Of a DNA stretch of 64,000 nucleotides, positions 33,327 through 44,800 are shown piece after piece. Location of the stretch: positions 62,001-126,000 of the forward strand of contig QXCR01000008.1 in the NCBI GenBank assembly GCA_004380135.1. Direction: 5' to 3'. How positions within the stretch are numbered: position 1 is the first letter of the stretch; the number at the start of each line of letters is the position of its first letter. A program made the position numbers and the translations under genes. This DNA comes from Stemphylium vesicarium (Eukaryota; Ascomycota; Dothideomycetes; Pleosporales; Pleosporaceae). The notes below the pieces were generated by a model. That model worked only from the letters and a program-made list of their open reading frames with translations, did not search any database and was not told the DNA's origin.

Positions 33327-34621
33327 ATGGAATCAGATCCCGAGCCCTACACCATATCAATTGCTTATGCAGCCGTCGAGAAATTGAAGCGGAAGTTATC
33401 AGATGCCGATTTTCCTGATGAACTCGAAACACCCGACCAATGGCCATACGGCTCACCATTATCCGATGTCAACCGCCTTGCGAAACACTGGGAGACAAGC
33501 TTCGATTGGCGCAAGGCCGAATCCAAGATGAATGAGCTGCCGAATTATAGGAAGAAGGTCCAAGTTACAGGATTTGGAGACATTGACATACATTTCGTGC
33601 ATCAGAGGAGCGCCAATTCTAACGCTATACCTCTACTCTTCTGCCATGGCTGGCCTGGCTCGTTCCTAGAGGTCACGAAACTGCTTCCTTCGCTAGAAAT
33701 CGGCGAGAAAGACGACAAACCCGCGTTCCACATCGTAGCTCCATCGCTTCCAAACTTTGGTTTCAGCCAAAAGATTACCAAGCCGGGGTTTGCGCTTTCG
33801 CAGTACGCGGAGACATGCCATCGACTGATGCAAGACCTTGGATACGAGAAATATGTCACCCAAGGTGGCGACTGGGGCTTCTATATCACCAGGTCGATGG
33901 GAGTCCTCTACCCAGACAACGTTCTAGCAAGCCACATCAACATGGTACGCGCACATCCACCTACGTTTGCATCACAGCCTGCACTCGCTCTCCAGCACGC
34001 GATAACCCCCTACACCGAAGCCGAAGCCAACGGTATCAAACGCTCGGACTGGTTTCTCAACGATGGTCAAGCATACCGCCAACTGCAAGCCACCAAGCCG
34101 CAGACTCTATCCTACGCATTCGCAGACAGTCCCGTCGCTCTGCTGGCATGGATTTATGAGAAGCTCGTCGACTGGACGCATGAATATGAGTGGACCGACG
34201 ATGAGATTTTGACTTGGGTTAGCATCTACTGGTTCAGCACTGCGGGTCCCAACGCGCACATCAGGATCTATTACGAGGCGCAACACAACCCCACAGACCA
34301 GATTCCAGACAGAGACCGAGCAAGTCAGTGGGTCGATCGCGTGAAGTTGGGGGTTGCGCATTTCCCGAACGAAATCACGGTCGTGCCAAGGCTGTGGGCG
34401 AAGACGTTGGGTAAGTGAGACAAAACCAACCCCATACAATCTTGGGGTGAAATCTGTAACTCACATGCCGTATAGGCCCCCTTGTTTATGAAAGCGTCAA
34501 TGACAAAGGCGGTCATTTTGCGGCTCATGAGAGACCGGATGTGATCGTCGCGGATCTGCAGAATATGTTCGGCAAGGGCGGGCCGTGTTTTGAAATAGTG
34601 CCCGGCAAGTCTGGATACTAG
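33327..34621 (+). CDS. Microsomal-type epoxide hydrolase (EHN domain + alpha/beta hydrolase)
   Basis: Converts epoxides to diols. Exons 33327-34410 and 34476-34621 join to 409 residues. An epoxide hydrolase N-terminal (EHN) domain covers roughly residues 5-95 ([37 protein letters not shown]). The hydrolase core has the oxyanion-hole motif HGWPG (107-111), the nucleophile Asp182 in GGDWG, a Tyr pair in HIRIYYEAQ and the catalytic His375 in GGHFAAHE, so all catalytic elements are present. Start chosen at MESDPEPY because the upstream frame has no ATG closer to family alignment. Such enzymes detoxify or modify lipids and aromatic epoxides; the substrate is unknown. Convergent with the 7TM gene (163 bp apart). 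Confidence 0.92.
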
Positions 34622-34784
34622 TTCGATGGCGACACGCTTCAGAGCAAACCAAGTGGGGGTCGATGCGCGATTTTACCAGTGTCAAGCGAGATTACAGACG
34701 CGGGAGGATTATTGGAGATCCGATAGATTGCAAAGTGTGTGGAGGGAAATGGGAGTATTGTTCGTAAAGTTGTTTTAGCTAATG

Positions 34785-36271
34785 TCACCGCTTCACTGGC
34801 GCAGGCCTTAGCAAGCCAGTACTCGAGTCGCGAGGCTCATCGCAGATGAAATCCAACGCCCCGATATGCGTTTCTTGCAGTTCACTGCCAGGACATTGCG
34901 TGATGATTTTGCCCTCATCTTGGCGCCTGTGTTGTGATTGGGACCTGCGCAGTGTTTGGTTCGATGAACTTTGGCTGGATGACATTGTCGATTGCGACAG
35001 TTCCCTTTCGGCAGCTGAACCTGACGCACTGAATGTGAGCCAATGGATGACCAATGCATCCCAGCATACTGTGGCTCATTAGTCTCTAAAGGTGCAACGT
35101 TTTCTTAGAACTGGGGTCATGTAATTTACCATCCACAAGACAGATTGTCAAGCAAATCATGCCCAACTCTTCGCCTTTGGTAATGACGAACTGAATCATG
35201 TTCGCAGCAGTTGGAATCTCAATCAACAGAGACCCAATGATGCTCTTCCACAGTAAGATTCTGATGTTTTTCCGCGCTGGAGTATCAGTCCCACCATGAG
35301 CCGGGCTCGCAGTGCCATCTGACTTCTTCCCAATCATGGCAGAGACGGTGCTTGCTCCCGGCTTCTGTACGACAGGATGAAGCAAGTAGAAGAAAACCGC
35401 GGTCAGGACTGCGTCAGTGAAGAAGTTGACCACGGTAAAGGGTATCGATACGATTCCGCGGATACCAAAGTGACAGCGACCGTCCTCGCCTTTCATTTCA
35501 GTGACGTGGTTAACGTACGAGTTGATGGCAACGGCGCCGTACATAACCATAATCATGGTCATGCAAGCCAAGTAGATCTTATCGTTCTTTCTGTTCATAA
35601 AAGGCGCGCGGACAACATGTATGCGCTCAACGAGGAACACGTAGCTGATCCCGGGTCAGCTTTTGAAGCCCTCAATCGTTCCTTTCATACTTACATGACG
35701 GCCTTGATGCCGGTGTAGAACATTAAGCATATCCACGTTCCTGCGACGCAAAGCGTATGAGTGTACAGCCCCTGCCCTGCTACCAAGACATTCGAGATGA
35801 TGATGAACAACAGGACTAGGACGTATAATATGAAGACTAGTAGCGAAAGGAGGCTTCGCTTCAGTGTGATGCTGCGTCTGAGTTTCGCGAATCGTGAACC
35901 TGTGGCCTGTATTAGAGCGTTCTAAAAGATGGAGATGTTGGATTCATCTAGTAAGCAGCCAAGAATGCATTAATCTGGTAGCCAGAGGATGCCAGCCAGA
36001 CTCCGACGCTGCGATGCATGGTTGGAAAACGAAAGATTTTATCTGATCGAAAGGCTTGAAGATGGGGAATGGACCTACCTAGCAGCAATGACAGCATCAT
36101 TATGCATACCATGGATATAATCGTAAAGATTGACCGGTCCCGCGGAAGCTCGCCATTGTTGATGTGAATGTTCGAGTTCATCATGTCTCGTTTCTGCATG
36201 GCGAGCCTCTGCAAAGGAAGGGCCTGGGCGAGAGAGAATTGAATCAAGAGGACACCGAGTAAGCACCTCAT
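34785..36271 (-). CDS. Seven-helix fungal integral membrane protein, receptor-like
   Basis: Four exons on the minus strand (36271-36079, 35899-35695, 35644-35130, 35068-34785) join to 398 residues with an exact multiple of three. Hydrophobic helices are visible at IFTIISMVCIMMLSLLL, LLSLLVFILYVLVLLFIII, WICLMFYTGIKAVIYVFL, IYLACMTMIMVMYGAVAI, FTVVNFFTDAVLTAVFFYLL, ILLWKSIIGSLLIEI and ICLTICLVDVCWDALVIHWL. The FLVERIHVVR segment and DGRCHFGI before helix 5 occur in a family of fungal 7TM proteins of unknown function that look like receptors. The C-terminal tail of about 80 residues is Ser/Gln-rich (SSSQSSSNQ). A short N-terminal signal-like segment (MRCLLGVLLIQFSLAQA) may be a signal peptide. 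The ligand, if any, is unknown. Confidence 0.75.
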
Positions 36272-39123
36272 CCCGGGCAAAACGATCTGGGGTATTCGGG
36301 TGAAATGAGCCGTGCGCGAACGCGCAGGGAGAAAGATGAGAACGACTATCGTATGATGATGGGGACGGCAGGGTCCTTAACTGGACCCTCCCTTCTGGAC
36401 ATGACATGCGTCTCGGTCCCACAAAATGATGCATTTTCTTGCGTAAAACGTAGCCCGCAATCCTGATCGACCAGATACGACTAGACGTTGTGGCGTTGAG
36501 ACGATCGTTTGGTGAGGCGCATTGGGTTCACGCTAGATGGCGGAGGCTGACCCGGCTGGCCAACATCTCCCCGGAACTGACCTTCCTCGCCGTAAACCCA
36601 CGTGCGGTTCCGCCGGCAGGTACTGGTTCTGAAAACTCTCCGTTCAGGGTTTCGATACGGCAACCACGTCCAGTTGCCGAACTTTTCGTTGCTTTTTTCT
36701 TCGCACCTGCGACTCAGTGCCGTGTCGTTTCCAAGGCACTGAGATACTGAACGACTTATACTTTAGTTGTTTTGTTACACTAGCACCCCCACCGTTCGCC
36801 CTTGGCCTCTTTAATAGCCTGGCATCTCCAATCGATTCGACAATCGATTCGAGTTCTATCAAAGCCAAGCTGACAGCTCTAGTGCGTTGCTCCAAACCTA
36901 CTGCGCCCTGCTTATATGACGATTGTCTGCTTATCAAATCGTTGTCCGATGTTTTGCCGCATCGTTCGGTCGTTCCAGGGTTGCGGTCCTTGTTCCATGC
37001 CCAGATTCGGCAGCTTTGCCAGTGTCGGAACTATTCCGCGTCCTCGTCCTTTTTGCTGCTCGAGAGAGAATGACGTATGTACCGTGAAAGCACCAGACTG
37101 AGGCCGATCATTCATTGCGCAACACATGTAAATGGGTGTTGGCGAAAGCTTGAGCGATCTTTTCGTCATCAAAAGAGTGAGATGACGATAGTGATTCACA
37201 TGACGTAGCTCGATGACAAGAGCTGCGAAGAGTGCCAGATCTCAATGTGAAGGTGAGATATGTCCAGGAGACCCGCCACGCACTTCGTTCACCCCGCTGT
37301 AGACATCGAGAGGACATGCATGACTCGATGGCCCCCACGGCTCCTGTCATTTTTGCTCCATTTCGCTAGAAACCGAGCTGTATGGAGTCAGTACATATCA
37401 AGATCATTCTGGAGAACATTTGAGTTCATAAAGGACGATCCCAGCTCCTTATCCCCTCAATGTCAGCACCGCTATGCAAGGGTACTACCCCGCGTGACTC
37501 GTGAAGATCGACTTTTAACCGCGGGTGTATCCTCAGGTCGACAATATCGCTACGGGCCAACAATTGTGAGCCTTGGATCATGACACTGATCCTTGATGGA
37601 AAAAGCCAACAGACCACGGTGGCTTTTCGACTGCTTCAAGATGTAGTATCCCGAAGATGTTTTGTGATATGGTGAAGCTGCATGAGAAGATTCCAAGCGT
37701 TCTTGGGGTTTCGTGACTTGCACGTTGAAGCCGCCACATATGTATCACTTCCGATGGGATTGATGTACCGCACTAGGTCGCTTTGGGCGATGACGGCGGT
37801 GTCACGGATGACAGCGATCATCTTCCCATGACGGTGCAGACGTCTCGTCACACGGCGTTAGAAAGCTCGATTCTCCGTGTATAACTTGGCCTGCCGCCTC
37901 CGAAGCAATCGCAAACCTTGATTCCATTCTCTTACTACCTCTTGTCGCCTTCCAGCCATTTGGGTCCATAGTTGCATCTACCTGTTGTCAGCATGACAAA
38001 ACTATTCGCCATCCGACCCATCGCACGCAGCCTTGTGCAAGGAGTAGGGTAGGACCGCTGAAGTTCGAGTGTCAACCCAATGCCGAAAGCAACATAACCC
38101 AGGAGTCGCACATTTACCCAGGTATTTCGAGACCGAACCCCGCATGGAACGAGCGACCTGGCCAGACTCAGGACAACAACCGATCAGACAGTAGTGTCGG
38201 CATGAAATGTTGGAGTCAGACCGATCACGGGGTACCTAGGTACAAGAGCGGGGTCTGCATCCTGGGAAATGAACATGTTATCAGCGCAGCACAATTATAC
38301 CGCAAGGGGGAGGGGCAGAGCATGCAAAAGAAACGTTTTGACGGTGCGCAGACGACTGTCGAGACTGAGTGGTGCACCAATGACATGGTCAGACGACACG
38401 ATACCCAGGCAAGCTGAGTCTCGTCCGAGATGCCTCGTACCAGGGACCCCATGCTAAGCCTCTTCCACAAATAGCACAGCACTGGCCCGGCAAAGACGGA
38501 ACGTTCCTTGCCCTGGATCTTGGCGTTCTTCCCCTCGCAACTCTTTCGCGTCTTCCCATCTCGAGGAGAACTGTAGTGTACACGAGGGCTTTATGTTTCG
38601 TGTCGTATTTTCCAATTTCGCGCGATATGCACACAAGCAATATAAGCAAAGTGCAGCTGCAGGGACTCAAAAAGCGAGCGTCTGACCATGGACCAGGAAC
38701 CCGAGTACTCTAGCCTTAACCTCGGTGCTGCTTGGGGCTTAGCCCAAATACCCTAAACAGCGGGACGCGGGCCCACTGCCCCTCACGTCCACAGAAATGA
38801 ATCAAGACGCGCTTTCGGATCCGTCAAGCCACACGGTACGATCGGATGTTCGTTTACGAGAGTGGCTCTCTCCCCTATAAGGTTGAGTGCGCCATGGCTT
38901 CGGTCTCAGACGTGGGTGCTTCGCTGCTGCCTTCTTTCGCCTTGCCGCTTCTTACAGGCCTACTGTACCACCCTCACCCACTGCCGTTCGTTCCTTCACG
39001 TCCTCCCTTTTGCTCACCTGTTCTTTCTCTTGTATCCCGTTGTTATCACTTAGTTTAAACGTAACTTTTCCTTGTTTCAGCCCGCATACGCACGCATTTT
39101 TGTAATCATATCACGACTCCACG
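36272..39123. other. Gene-free stretch of 2.85 kb
   Basis: No ORF with family features or convincing exon structure was found on either strand. It includes the promoters of the divergent 7TM and Hsp70-like genes. A short tandem AATCGATTCGA pair lies at about 36830-36852. The region just before 39124 is pyrimidine-rich and looks like a 5' leader. Confidence 0.5.
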
Positions 39124-40074
39124 ATGAAGTTTCCTTCTTCTCTACTTTTCCTCGTGCCTTTGGCTAGTGCACGGGCTGTGGAGCACGCACAGCAGATACC
39201 TATTACCGGAGACACCGCGGACGGCGTCGAAGAGATCAGGCACGACGCCATACCTGACATTGGCGTTCACTTCACAGCATCATATGCTGTAGCGGCTGCA
39301 CAGTATGAGAGCGGCGCAACAAAAGACCTGGTTAGAATCGATGGAGATGCCGAATACACAGAGTTAATGCTACGTTGGACGGACGAATCAACCCAGCACG
39401 CAAATCAAGTCAAGCCCAGCGACGACGCTGTATTAGCGAGCTTCATGACCAGAATCCGTAGAGCCATCGAGACAGAGCTCGACGGTAGTATGCGACAAAC
39501 TGCGCTCGCTCTACCTCCACTCCCCTCGGGTTTACAGCAGAAATTCCGGGAAGCCACCGAACTTGCTTTGTTCGAAGATGACGCCATATTGTACGAAGAA
39601 TCAATGGCTACACACGCCGGTCTTAACCCAATATCATCATGCTCCAAACGATCGCACCCAGGACAACATCAACACGTGCTTTTCCTCGCCTTCGATGAGG
39701 CATCCTTCAGCGCCAGCATGCACGAGGTATCCTGTGGCAGCAATTCGCCACAAGCACGCATGATCACCCGGATTAGCCACGCCGACCTCGGATGGTGGCG
39801 CCTGCCCGTTTACGAAGCCCCGCGAGCGAAATTTTGGGCCAAGGTGCAGGAAAGCATCGTACATGTGTTGAGCCTGCAACACAAGCCGCCTGGAAGAATT
39901 GTGCTTCTAGGCAGCCACAGCGCGGATCCGGAGTTCAAGAAAGTAGTCGAGGAGGCTGTTTGGAGCGAGTTGGAAGTAGACGTCAGCACGATGCTAAGCG
40001 TCAATGAGCGAGGGAACAGCCAATGGTTGGCAGCAAGGGGCGCAGCAGAATTAATAGCGCATCAAAGGCGTTGA
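39124..40074 (+). CDS. Secreted, degenerate Hsp70-like (actin-fold) protein
   Basis: Single-exon protein of 316 residues. MKFPSSLLFLVPLASARA is a clear signal peptide, so the protein should enter the secretory pathway; no HDEL/KDEL retention signal is present (it ends HQRR). The rest follows the order of Hsp70 nucleotide-binding landmarks in degraded form: DIGVHFTASYAVAAAQ at the phosphate-1 position, LPSGLQQKFREATELALFEDDAILYEES like the Hsp70 segment before the connect-1 helix (cut here to its parts LPSGLQQKFREA and AILYEESMATHAGL), VLFLAFDEASFSASMHEV at phosphate-2, PGRIVLLGSHSADPEFKK at the adenosine motif and LAARGAAELI at connect-2. The acidic and glycine residues that bind ATP are absent, so it is probably a pseudo-ATPase. 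The assignment is by motif order only and needs structure prediction. Convergent with the DHODH-like gene. Confidence 0.6.
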   Translation: MKFPSSLLFLVPLASARAVEHAQQIPITGDTADGVEEIRHDAIPDIGVHFTASYAVAAAQYESGATKDLVRIDGDAEYTELMLRWTDESTQHANQVKPSDDAVLASFMTRIRRAIETELDGSMRQTALALPPLPSGLQQKFREATELALFEDDAILYEESMATHAGLNPISSCSKRSHPGQHQHVLFLAFDEASFSASMHEVSCGSNSPQARMITRISHADLGWWRLPVYEAPRAKFWAKVQESIVHVLSLQHKPPGRIVLLGSHSADPEFKKVVEEAVWSELEVDVSTMLSVNERGNSQWLAARGAAELIAHQRR

Positions 40075-40221
40075 TGCCAAGGTTGAATAATTGGTTGCAT
40101 GGTTTAAAAAGAATCGAGAAAGAAAAAGCAGAAACGAAGAAGATACCCCTAAACATTTCTAGTCAGAAAAATGTATAACAATAATACAAACGTTCAAACC
40201 CAAATGATCACTTCAACTCCC

Positions 40222-41304
40222 TCACACCGCAGACGCAATCTCCTCGAAAACACTTACACCCTTCCTCCCCAGCGCCGTCCCCACAGCCACCGCACTCGCA
40301 CCAACACTCCTCATCCTCTTATACGACTCCCCATCATCCACACCCCCAACCCCAATAATCTGAATCCCCTCCAATGCCTCATGCTGAAACAACAAGCCCT
40401 TAATCGTGTACACATTCCCCAGCGCGAGCGGATGCAACGGCTTCCCCGCCAACCCACCAATCCCCGTCCCATTCGCCGACTCAAGCGTGTGTCGAAAGAC
40501 ATTATGCGGATGCTCTTTATCGGTGTTGCTAGTTTCCACACCGGGGGCGAGTAAAAGCGAGGAACCCAGTGTATTCACCGCCGTAACAAAAGACACGGGA
40601 CACGGTAAGTGCTCCGGTTCCGCCTTTCCGCTTTCCAGCAAAGCGTCAATCAGGGCTTGGAATTGGTCGGAGTATGTATACGGCGGTGTCTTGATGCCAA
40701 TCGCGACATGCACGTGGCCTTCGTGCGGATGCGAGCGGTCGCCTAGCTGGGCGCTGATTTCCGCCTTGAGGGCTACGAGGTACGAGAGTAGGGCTGTGGA
40801 GGAATAAGCTGGAGGTGGTTTACCCGGGATGTTGGGGCAGCTGAGGTTTAGTTCCATGGCGAGGACCATGCGCACGCTGGATTGGTGTATGGTGATCGCG
40901 CGGTAGCATTGAACTACTTCTTGGACTGTGCCGGTTACGGAGATTACGACAGGTTTATAGTGTGCGCGCCCTTTGGTTAGGTCAGAGAGGCTGTCGCTGA
41001 TTGTTTTTATGTGGTCGAGGTAGGTGGATAGTGGATGTGGGGAATAGCCTAGCGTGTTTAAACTGCCTGTCGTAGTATCGTCGCCTGCTTGGTCGACGTT
41101 CGGCGCGGATGCTGATAAGCTGTTTGGGTTGTAAAAAGCGAATTGATGGTGAGAGGAATCATGGGGGAATCCGTTGAGAAGTGATGTGCGTGTTGTTATG
41201 GCGCCTGTGTGGGGGCTGTCGTAGAGCTCTTGCAGCTGTTCGAGAGTGGTACACCATGGGTTCGCGGAGTTTAAGAGTGGCGGAGTGATTGTTAGAGGTG
41301 CCAT
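40222..41304 (-). CDS. Dihydroorotate dehydrogenase, class 1A-like flavoprotein
   Basis: Single-exon protein of 360 residues, started at the ATG at 41304 (MAPLTITPPLLNSANPW), the natural start because an upstream open frame has none. It belongs to the cytosolic class 1A family: FMN/substrate motif NLSCPN with the catalytic Cys, IGIKTPPY with its Lys, VTAVNTLGSSL with its Asn, GGLAGKPLHPLAL, and IIGVGGVDDG plus VGTALGRKG that bind the FMN phosphate. The usual N-terminal TKS motif is TTRTS here, so the conserved Lys is Arg. Class 1A enzymes use fumarate; filamentous ascomycetes normally make pyrimidines with a mitochondrial class 2 enzyme, so this is likely a paralogue with another or accessory role. 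Downstream gene of a minus-strand trio with Kcs1. Confidence 0.86.
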   Translation of the reverse strand: MAPLTITPPLLNSANPWCTTLEQLQELYDSPHTGAITTRTSLLNGFPHDSSHHQFAFYNPNSLSASAPNVDQAGDDTTTGSLNTLGYSPHPLSTYLDHIKTISDSLSDLTKGRAHYKPVVISVTGTVQEVVQCYRAITIHQSSVRMVLAMELNLSCPNIPGKPPPAYSSTALLSYLVALKAEISAQLGDRSHPHEGHVHVAIGIKTPPYTYSDQFQALIDALLESGKAEPEHLPCPVSFVTAVNTLGSSLLLAPGVETSNTDKEHPHNVFRHTLESANGTGIGGLAGKPLHPLALGNVYTIKGLLFQHEALEGIQIIGVGGVDDGESYKRMRSVGASAVAVGTALGRKGVSVFEEIASAV

Positions 41305-41838
41305 GTTTGAGTTACAGAGCTCGTGTGTCAAGGAGGAAGAAACTAAAAAGCTTTCTTTGGGATTACCAAATTGTATGGTTTGGTGTTGTTGTCACGGGAT
41401 TGTTGCTAAAGTGGGGTAGAGTGATAAGCTTCTCATTCCGCGGCTTGGAGCTGTCGGTTTTTGATTGCCAGTCATAGCACTTGAACAATTAAACCTAGGC
41501 CCAATGCTACCATTTCGACTGTCTCAAAGATTCAAACTTGGCAAACGATAATTGATAAAGTTTCAATATTGAACTGCTAAGCTGGCGCTGTCCTACTCTT
41601 CTAACCGTAGTGTACATGAAAAAGACTCAGAGCGCGGCCCCAACTTCCTAACCCGAAGCAAATAACGCAAAGTTCCCTGCCCGCAAATGCTGCGCCAGTA
41701 ACATGCCATAGTGTCAATTTCATTAGCTTTGTCTTCCTTGTGCTCCATACGCCATGCTCAAAATCGCAGACGAACAACAAACCGATGTGCTAGCAAAACA
41801 GACCAAAAGCATATGCTGATCTTCCAACTTCCTCGTTT
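41305..41838. other. Spacer between DHODH-like and Kcs1 genes
   Basis: This 534 bp stretch holds the DHODH-like promoter and the Kcs1 3' untranslated region. No other feature was seen. Confidence 0.5.
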
Positions 41839-44800
41839 TCAAAAACTGACATAGCCGGTATCTTCACCTCCAGCGTCGTCCATCCACCCCGCACCAACCT
41901 CACCCAGGCCGGGGCCGTGGTGGTGATTGCGTGCCATGCCTTCACCTTCGCCGCGTTCGACCCATTCTTCGTTGATGTCGTGCCAAATACGCTGGAAGTA
42001 GAGACGCAAGGACCGCAGACCACGAAGGTATCCCCTGTCGATACCGTCTGGGTTTTCTGGGGGGCAGGGTAGGTCGTCAGGCAAGGGATCCTCCGCAGTA
42101 ACGCAGTTGGCAAAGTCCACAATTTTGAGCTTGATTTCCGGATGCTTCTTAGGCAACGGATTGGGTACGACTCCTGGTCCGGGAGATGTGAGTCCGGAAG
42201 ATACGGCGGCAGGATCTTCACCGTTCATATTTGAGTGACCGTTGGATTGAGACGGTAGTCCATCCTTCTCTTTTGAATCACCGTCCCCGCGGTCATAGAG
42301 CATTAGCAAGCTGCTTGCGTAGAACCGATATCCGGGCAAATTCTTGATCATGCGCTCCAACTGACTGATTTTTTCTAGTATAACGGGAATGTGTCGGGTC
42401 GCCGCCTTGTATCCTGTACCGTCCCAAAAGAAGCGCTTCAGTGCATCCTGGAACTCCTTTCCGGCCTTTAGATCGCGGCCGAAATACTTGTCCTCGAAGA
42501 TGTAACTCTGAGTTTTGACGTTCCAGATCTGCATTCCACAGACACGCACACCGAGTTCGCGACTAGTCGTCATTTGGCACTTGCGCCGTTGGGAGCGCTG
42601 TTTCTTATCATCGGCTTCAATCCCATATTGGCGTGTACCCATCTTCAAGTCCAGAACACAAGGCTTGGACATGCCTGCTGTGAGATCCTCGAGAAGGAGA
42701 AAATGCTGGACACGCTCATCGGACTGTTGTAGCGCATTATCAGGGTTGCTTGGTTCTTCGCTCAGTGGTGCGCCGACGTTACTTGGCATAACGGGGGCTG
42801 GTAACATAGTGCCCTCTGATGCCTCCTGAGATTGTTGCACTTTCGGCTCTCTAGAGCTGTGTAATGTCCGACCTCTATCCTGGTCATTGGCTTTAGGGTC
42901 CTCGTCCATTCTGAAGACCTCCTCTTCCGCATCACCACCGTAGCCATCCTCTTCGTAATACTCAAGGTTATGCCTTTGCCCAGTATCTATTCCAAGAGGC
43001 CTTCGAGTCAAGCCACTGCCAGAATGACGACGTCGAGGAAGAGTGCTCTGCGGTGGTTTTAGTGTTTCCACGTTAGGCGCTGAGCCTGCACCAGCATCAG
43101 CACCGACGATATCAGCACTTCCACCTGAGGCATAACGGCGGGCTTCTGCTCTGAGGACTTGCTTTCGAGTGCATTCTTCTGGGGGCGGCGGCTGCTGCTG
43201 CAACGTAGCCACATCTGTGCTGTTCCTTCTTATCGTAGGTGCAGAGCCTACCATAGACTTTTGTGAGTCTCCGACCTTACGTGATGGCAGGCCGTGGTGA
43301 TGATGATGACGCGGTCGATGATGTATAGTCGGTGGAGCGAAAACCTGACGAAGCACTTCCTCCTGCAGTTTTCGATTGATTGTTGTGACACCCCAGCTGC
43401 TAGTGTGCTGTAGAGGTGGCCGCGAGGCGCTTCTCTGAGTATATCCATAGTCGCTCTGATATCGCCGATGCTGTTGTGACAGATAAGAAGCATTTCTCAT
43501 CCAGGGGTCAGGAGTGGTAGACCGTGGCGGCACTCGAAACAAGTTATCCGGGATAATGTGTCGGTTATTCTCGAAAATGACCTGAGGGGTAGGCATGATT
43601 TGCTGCGAGTGGCTGACCATTCGAGTTGTTTCTGGCTTTGTTGGATCCTGGGGGGCAGTAGAGGTTTGCCTCGAAGCGTTTTCTGATTGCGTCGCGGACG
43701 TAACGGGGCCAGTATCTTGTTTGGCTTTATCCTTGGCTATCTTCTTCTTTTTTGGTGCTTTGCGATAAGTCACGTTCAAGACGCCGATATATCTATGGAG
43801 AAGGTTGTTAGTAAATAGTTCGTGTGCGTAAATAGGAAGAATGCACATCTTCGCCGGATTTCAGCTTTGGCCGATAGCGCAACTGGATATTTCGTACCTG
43901 GGCAAGAATTCCAACAGCTCTGGGTGCTGCCTCTCTACAGTTTCGTAAAACTCATTTTCCCTGTTGTTCAGCTGCTTGCAGACGGCTCGCCTGGAGAAAC
44001 GATAGACGGTAGAATGACCGCCTACCTGATGATCGTAAGGCTTCAGCTCCACAGCACCCAGGGGAGCTGGCGGCTGAGTTGCCCCAGCCGGAGCAGCCTT
44101 GGGCTCCTGTTTTTGTGTTGTCGCAGTGGGCGTCGTGCCTAGATCATCAGTCGCACTCGATTCATAGCCAAGAAGTGATTGAGTCGACTCAGCGAGCGAC
44201 TCGGTTTCAGATTCAGCTGAAAGCGTATCGACAGCGGACGTCAGCGGCTGGTCTTTGTCTTTGGTTACGGAAGTCGCCGTGGAGATGTCACCATGTAGGC
44301 ATTGATTTGTATCTTTGGACTGTAGAGAAATTTCTACTTCTTCTGGGGTCTGAACATCCTTCTCTGCGATCCAGCTTTTGGGCCTCGCACTCTCGTGAAT
44401 TGAAGCCCTCTTCTCGACAGCCTTTACCTCTCTATTTTGATTTTGTGATTCTTTGGGGACCTGTTCGTTTGTCTTAAGACGCCGGTGAGGGAAGTAAAGG
44501 GCTGACGAGATCTGCTCTTTCTCTGACTCTTCCTCTTCTTCCGAGCCTGGGGTGTGCTCCGCGTTGCTTTCTTCCTTGGCCTGAAAGTAGTCGGAAGGCT
44601 CATGGTAGTGTGGGGTTCCATTGGTTGGAGCATGCGCGTGCACCTTTTCGACAGCCGCAGTGGGTAGGCTGCGCGAGAAGGAGGATCGTTTGCCCGCGCC
44701 AGGAGTGAGATTTCCAAAGCCGCGGATATCTTCTAGGAGACGGCGTGGAAGCTGATGTTTATCCGAACTGCTTCCATCCGATCGCGCGTTGGTGTGGAGA

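Noticed and set aside
30781..34621. Aminotransferase plus epoxide hydrolase as a secondary-metabolite cluster
   Set aside because: No backbone synthase, transporter or dedicated regulator lies near; the two genes are divergent with 1.2 kb between and could be unrelated.
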